Shown one piece after another: positions 58,402 to 64,000 of a DNA stretch of 64,000 nt (within the stretch, counting starts at the first letter, position 1; each line of letters begins with the position of its first letter). Position numbers and translations under genes: made by a program. The stretch comes from Sneathiellales bacterium. GTDB taxonomy: Bacteria > Pseudomonadota > Alphaproteobacteria > JANQFL01. Below the pieces are notes generated by a model. The model made no database searches. It was not told where the DNA came from and worked only from the letters and a program-made list of their open reading frames with translations. The stretch is taken from NCBI GenBank assembly GCA_028277845.1, contig JANQFL010000068.1:59518-123517 (forward strand). The letters run 5' to 3'.

Positions 58402-60509
58402 TCTCCTCGCTTCGGGCTGGTTTGCCGCTGGGCGGTCCGGGTTCGGTACAGGCTCCAAGGCCTGTTTCCGACCGATTCCGATGTCGTGCGCACCTTGAGG
58501 CCATCCGGCCGCAGCCATACGGCGTGGGCCCCTTCCCGCCAGATATCGAAACGGTCGATCACGCGGGGCGCCGAGCATGGATGTTTGACGGGTTCGGTGC
58601 TGATCACCAGTACGGCCATGCCGCAGTCTTCGCCCAATACACGCGGGTCCCACGCCAGCGCCACATTCTGGCCTTGGGCTCTGTAGATGCAGCCAAGCCG
58701 GTCACAGCGCAGCCGTTGTCCCAGAAACTGGCCGTTTTGCCGCCAGGCAACGAGCGGCAAACTGCCATAGCGGCGCTGCAGCGTTTCCCGGGTGAACCGG
58801 TGTGTCCGGACGCTGCTCGCCCACCAGCCGCCCTGCGCGCCCAATACCGCCATGAACTTCGCCTGCTCGCCCACCACCACGTGCGGCGATGTCTGCAACG
58901 GGATCGTGGCCAAGCCGGTGATCACGGGGATGGCTCCGAGCCATCGCCATCGCCGACGCCACAAACATAACCACAGGCCGCCGAACGCCACGGCGGCGAG
59001 GCCGGCCATGGGCGGTGACGGCAGCGTTACCGTGGACCCGGGCCAGGCAGCCACGGCGTCCGCGACACCCAGTACAATGTCCACCCCCCAGCCCATCGCC
59101 GCCAACGGCACCCAGTGCAAGGACAACGGCATCAGAATCAGGGCCAAGATGGCGGCAGGCATGATCCACAGGCCAACGATCGGCACGGCGATCAGATTGG
59201 CCAGCAATCCATAGACTGCGAAGCGGTTGAAATGACTAACGGCGAACGGCGCCGTCGCCAGTCCGGCCACCAACGTGGTCAGCATGATACCGCCGGCATA
59301 GCGCAACAGCTTGGCGCCGGTGCTGCTATCACGGCTTCCAGACATCCTGCGGCTTATCCGTTCGTAGACCGCCACGAGGGCGATGACCGCGGCAAAGGAA
59401 AGCTGGAAGCTGGCGCTCAACAGGCTGACCGGTGACCACGCCAGAACCAGGACGGCCGCCACCGCCACCGAGCGCATGGAGATGGCGGTTCGGTCGACCA
59501 GTATGGCCAGCAGCACGATGCCGACCATCAGAAACGCCCTCTGGGTCGGCACGGTGGCGCCGGTCAGCAGAAGATAGAACAAGGCCGCAATGATCGAGAG
59601 CCCCGCGGCCCACTTCTTGATGGGATAAGTCAGGGCCAGTGGCTCGATCAGCGCCAAGATCGCGCGCACGGCAAACAATACGATCCCCGCCACCAAGCCC
59701 ATGTGCAGCCCCGAAATAGCCAGCAAGTGGGCCAGTCCGGAGGCTCGGACGGCATCGTAGGTTTCTTCCGATATGCCGCCCCGGTCGCCGGTGATCAGGG
59801 CCGCGGCGACACCGCCGGTCTGTCCCGGTAACGCGGCCCGGACCCGATGGGTCACCGCCTGCCGCACGCGGTCGACAAGTTGACGAAAGGACATGTCGTC
59901 CGGCCCGGCCAGCCTGGTTGCCGGACTGACGGCGAAGCCGAGCGCACCCAGACCTTGGAAGTAGGCATGGCGGCGAAAATCGAAACTGTCGGGAACGACC
60001 GGACCTGGAACCGGCAATAACACAGCCCGCAACCGTACCCGGTCGCCCGGCGCCACTGCATCCATGGCTGTTCGAACCGTTATGCGGACCGTGCCTGGTG
60101 CGACGCGAGGTAGGCGACGGCCCGAAAACGCAAGATTATCCAGACGCAGTCGCGTCACACCCGCCTTGTCGTCCCGGCGTACAACGGTGCCTTCGATGGT
60201 CAACGGTCCACTGCGCCGCTCCAGCATGACCGTGTCCCGTGCCGCGGTGTGGAGTGTTGCTGCGGTGAAACCCAGCACGGCCGAAAACCCTGCGAGCGTC
60301 ATCACCAGGACCGTGCCGATCCGGCGCAGTGCGACTGCGCCACCGGCGACAACCGCGGCGGCCATCAGCCCGTATGCGGGATCGGGCTCGAACGGCAACG
60401 CGAAATAGACCGCGATGCCGGTCGCGAACAGGGCCGGTAGCCAGAGGCCCCACCGGTCACGTTCCTCCGTGAGCCGATCCATTGTCCAACGCACCACCGT
60501 CAGTAGCAC
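58395..60509 (-). CDS. comEC: ComEC/Rec2 family DNA-uptake membrane protein
   Basis: This is a 704-residue polytopic inner-membrane protein thought to form the channel for incoming DNA. It has the N-terminal domain with the beta-barrel-like region ([20 protein letters not shown]), the Competence domain with [19 protein letters not shown], and about ten helices. The C-terminal part is a short hydrophilic domain after the last helix; the metallo-beta-lactamase-like domain of the longest members is not evident. It converges with lexA and diverges from gltX. Start at 60509 or ATG 60482. Confidence 0.9.
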   Translation of the reverse strand: MLLTVVRWTMDRLTEERDRWGLWLPALFATGIAVYFALPFEPDPAYGLMAAAVVAGGAVALRRIGTVLVMTLAGFSAVLGFTAATLHTAARDTVMLERRSGPLTIEGTVVRRDDKAGVTRLRLDNLAFSGRRLPRVAPGTVRITVRTAMDAVAPGDRVRLRAVLLPVPGPVVPDSFDFRRHAYFQGLGALGFAVSPATRLAGPDDMSFRQLVDRVRQAVTHRVRAALPGQTGGVAAALITGDRGGISEETYDAVRASGLAHLLAISGLHMGLVAGIVLFAVRAILALIEPLALTYPIKKWAAGLSIIAALFYLLLTGATVPTQRAFLMVGIVLLAILVDRTAISMRSVAVAAVLVLAWSPVSLLSASFQLSFAAVIALVAVYERISRRMSGSRDSSTGAKLLRYAGGIMLTTLVAGLATAPFAVSHFNRFAVYGLLANLIAVPIVGLWIMPAAILALILMPLSLHWVPLAAMGWGVDIVLGVADAVAAWPGSTVTLPSPPMAGLAAVAFGGLWLCLWRRRWRWLGAIPVITGLATIPLQTSPHVVVGEQAKFMAVLGAQGGWWASSVRTHRFTRETLQRRYGSLPLVAWRQNGQFLGQRLRCDRLGCIYRAQGQNVALAWDPRVLGEDCGMAVLVISTEPVKHPCSAPRVIDRFDIWREGAHAVWLRPDGLKVRTTSESVGNRPWSLYRTRTAQRQTSPKRGDQ

Positions 60510-60704
60510 GACCGCCCCCAGGACAAACGACCCCTACTCACGTAACCTGTTGTATTTGCACGGTTTTGTATGCCTAAAATTTGTTCGCCCGGAACCCTTC
60601 GCCAGGGCCACGTGTTGTGGTACACATCGCTGCCTTTCGGCACCGGCGTACTGAAACGGCTTTCGTGTCCCGCCGGCACGGCCATCGGATAACGCGAGAT
60701 TGTT

Positions 60705-62105
60705 ATGACCGTCGTCACGCGATTTGCTCCCTCACCCACCGGATTTTTGCATATCGGTGGTGCCCGCACAGCCCTTTTCAACTGGCTGTATGCCCGGCAC
60801 TGCGGTGGGAAGTTCCTGCTGCGCATCGAAGACACGGATCGCAAGCGTTCGACCGACGATGCCGTTGCCGCCATCTTCGCCGGGCTGGAATGGCTCGGGC
60901 TGGATTGGGACGAAGAGCCGGTGTTCCAGTTCTCCCGCGCCGACGTGCACTCCGGCGCCGCCAACCGTCTGTTGGCCGAGGGCAAGGCCTACCACTGCTA
61001 CTGCACCCAGGAAGAACTTGAAGAGATGCGCGCCAAGGCCAAGGCCGAAGGCCGCCCCATGCGCTATGACGGCCGATGGCGCGACCGCGACCCGTCGGAC
61101 GCGCCTGAAGGCGTACCGCCCGTCGTCCGCCTCAAAGCCCCGCAGGACGGCGAAACGGTGATCGACGACCTAGTGCAAGGCGAGGTTCGGTTCGCCAACG
61201 AACAACTCGACGACATGATCCTGCTGCGCGCAAACGGTACCCCGACCTATATGTTGTCCGTGGTCGTCGACGACCACGACATGGGAGTCAGCCATATTGT
61301 CCGCGGCGACGATCATCTGACCAATGCCGCCCGTCAGACCCTGCTGTACGAGGCGTTGGGCTGGGATGTGCCCGCATTTGCCCATATCCCGCTGATCCAT
61401 GGACCCGACGGCGCCAAACTGTCGAAACGCCATGGCGCCCTGGGGGTCGAGGCCTACCGTGACATGGGATATTTGCCGGAGGCCATGCGCAATTACCTGC
61501 TCCGGCTGGGCTGGGGCCATGGCGACGAGGAAGTGATATCCACGGAGCAGGCCATCGAATGGTTCGACCTGGATGCGGTCGGCCGATCACCGGCCCGCAT
61601 CGACTTCGCCAAACTCGAGAATCTGAACGGTATCTACATCCGCAACAGCAGCGACGAACAGCTTTTCGGACACGTCGTGCCCGTGATCGAGAATGCGCTC
61701 GGGCGGTCGCTCGGCGACATCGACCGGAATCGTCTGAGCACCCTGATTCCGTCGCTCAAGGAGCGGGCAAAAACCACCTTGGAACTCTTTGAAAATGCAC
61801 GCTTTCTGTTTATGTACCGGCCGTTGGAATTGGACGAAAAAGCAACTAAACTGCTGACCGACGAGGCCCGTTCTGTTATAAACACCTTGCTGCCGGTGTT
61901 GGCGGACCTTTCCGAATGGACCCCCGAATCCACGGAAGCGGCGATCAGACAGTTCGCCGACGACCAGTCCCTCAAGCTTGGAAAGGTTGCTCAACCATTG
62001 CGCGCCGCATTGTGCGGCCGCACGACGTCACCGGGTATATTTGACGTCCTTGACGCGCTGGGGCGGGATGAGAGTCTGGCCCGTCTCGGCGATATAGCGA
62101 ACTAA
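60705..62105 (+). CDS. gltX: Glutamate--tRNA ligase
   Basis: GltX charges tRNA-Glu. The 466-residue class I synthetase has the HIGH-type motif [18 protein letters not shown] and the KMSKS-type motif KLSKRHG near 241. The anticodon-binding domain is at the C-terminus ([20 protein letters not shown]). Many Alphaproteobacteria have a second GltX copy acting on tRNA-Gln; this window cannot show which copy this is. gltA follows 160 bases downstream on the same strand. Confidence 0.96.
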   Translation: MTVVTRFAPSPTGFLHIGGARTALFNWLYARHCGGKFLLRIEDTDRKRSTDDAVAAIFAGLEWLGLDWDEEPVFQFSRADVHSGAANRLLAEGKAYHCYCTQEELEEMRAKAKAEGRPMRYDGRWRDRDPSDAPEGVPPVVRLKAPQDGETVIDDLVQGEVRFANEQLDDMILLRANGTPTYMLSVVVDDHDMGVSHIVRGDDHLTNAARQTLLYEALGWDVPAFAHIPLIHGPDGAKLSKRHGALGVEAYRDMGYLPEAMRNYLLRLGWGHGDEEVISTEQAIEWFDLDAVGRSPARIDFAKLENLNGIYIRNSSDEQLFGHVVPVIENALGRSLGDIDRNRLSTLIPSLKERAKTTLELFENARFLFMYRPLELDEKATKLLTDEARSVINTLLPVLADLSEWTPESTEAAIRQFADDQSLKLGKVAQPLRAALCGRTTSPGIFDVLDALGRDESLARLGDIAN

Positions 62106-62265
62106 TCGGAAATCTCCGAGCAATCGCTTGCCGACGGTCAAAGCCGCGACTGTCACAGTGGTGTAAGACACAAGCGCAAAAACACGCTGCGGGTAAACCG
62201 GAGAGCTCGGCTGCCCTCCCGCACGACAGGGGAGCACAACGGATGGACAACAGAAGGAACGACTG

Positions 62266-63565
<1,300 letters not shown>

Positions 63566-63573
<8 letters not shown>

Positions 63574-63757
63574 CTCCACGCAACGCCAACCGATCCCGGC
63601 GCGCCACCTCCCCAAGGGGACGGTGGCGCCGCCACCGGGGCGCATGCTCCTGTCCGCCGCCAACGACAACCGCAAACCCGGCCACCCATGGCGGGTCCTG
63701 GGTTTCATGCTGTTGGCGGGTCTGGCCGCGACGGCCTTTACCCTGACGATTCTTTAG
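63566..63757 (+). CDS. Possible small membrane protein overlapping the gltA end
   Basis: A 63-residue reading frame begins inside the last codons of gltA (ATG 63566) and ends with one hydrophobic segment ([20 protein letters not shown]). Residues 29-37 include [10 protein letters not shown], a pattern seen in short proteins of Alphaproteobacteria. The start overlap suggests translational coupling. No characterised family was recognised, and the frame may still be chance. Confidence 0.4.
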
Positions 63758-63858
63758 TTCGCGGCCGACAATACCGGCACCGCCAAGGAACGTGGAAGCG
63801 TCGACAGGCAGCCGACGTGTTAGAGCAATTCCTCTTTAGATGGAAGCATTCTGACGGA

Positions 63859-63947
63859 GCGTCTTGGCGCCAAGGCCAAGGCTGGCGGTGACGGCCATAC
63901 CCGGGGTATGGCAAAGACGGCACCCGCCGGATTTGGCGCCAAGACGC
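63859..63947. repeat. Nested inverted repeat at the right edge
   Basis: GCGTCTTGGCGCCAA (63859-63873) and its exact reverse complement (63933-63947) form a 15-bp perfect inverted repeat with 59 bases between the arms. Between them GCCATAC (63894-63900) and GTATGGC (63906-63912) form a second, inner hairpin. No supported gene lies here. It could be an intergenic repeat element or a folded RNA; the remainder of the window (63948-64000) shows no gene. Confidence 0.6.
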
Positions 63948-64000
63948 CCGTCCCTCCGGGTTTCCGAGCGGCCGCCCCCCACGGCGTCAGACGGTTTGCG

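Overview
The window looks like a chromosomal segment of an alphaproteobacterium, most likely in or near Rhodospirillales. The evidence is the high GC of most coding lines, the order ftsB-eno-kdsA-pyrG-secG-tpiA facing ppiD-trpE, the order trpG-trpD-trpC-moaC-moeA-lexA-comEC-gltX-gltA, an alphaproteobacterial LexA box (GAAC-N7-GAAC) in front of lexA, an NDUFS4-like complex I accessory protein and a PAS_5-type protein. No rRNA, transposase, integrase, phage gene or CRISPR array was seen. The order assignment is inference; no database was searched.

Bases 1-23850 are accessory and metabolic. They hold two MFS transporters, an M20 amidohydrolase, an aldehyde dehydrogenase, a PAS-like protein, an alcohol dehydrogenase/DapA-like operon, and an AT-rich block with an orphan PD-(D/E)XK nuclease-like gene. 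A MetE-like methyltransferase, a LysE exporter and a lysine-rich exported protein follow. A heavy-metal-type MerR regulator sits beside a CzcN-like membrane methyltransferase, and both carry the same 15-bp operator architecture. Next come a DMT transporter and a TRAP transporter joined to an HMG-CoA-lyase-like enzyme and a class III CoA-transferase, with a divergent LysR regulator. LemA, an M48 protease and a Tat-exported thioredoxin-like protein close the region.

Bases 23855-29651 are a compact five-gene minus-strand surface-glycan cassette: flippase, sulfotransferase, methyltransferase, glycosyltransferase and polymerase-like membrane protein. It lies directly downstream of tRNA-Arg(TCT), and a partial copy of the tRNA 3' end sits between them. 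Bases 29710-38380 hold an NDUFS4-like protein, a TetR-controlled RND efflux pair, an XRE regulator, a zinc-ribbon protein, tRNA-Pro(TGG), a HAD phosphatase, a thioesterase, a small membrane protein and FtsB.

Bases 38497-63573 are mostly housekeeping: glycolysis (eno, tpiA), KDO synthesis (kdsA), CTP synthesis (pyrG), secretion (secG, ppiD), tryptophan synthesis (trpE; trpG, trpD, trpC), riboflavin synthesis under an FMN riboswitch (ribB), molybdenum cofactor (moaC, moeA), SOS control (lexA), DNA uptake (comEC), glutamyl-tRNA synthesis (gltX) and the TCA cycle (gltA). A copper module (CopZ-like chaperone, CueR-like regulator, CopA) and a polysaccharide deacetylase separate trpE from trpG. The right edge (63758-64000) carries a nested inverted repeat with no clear gene.
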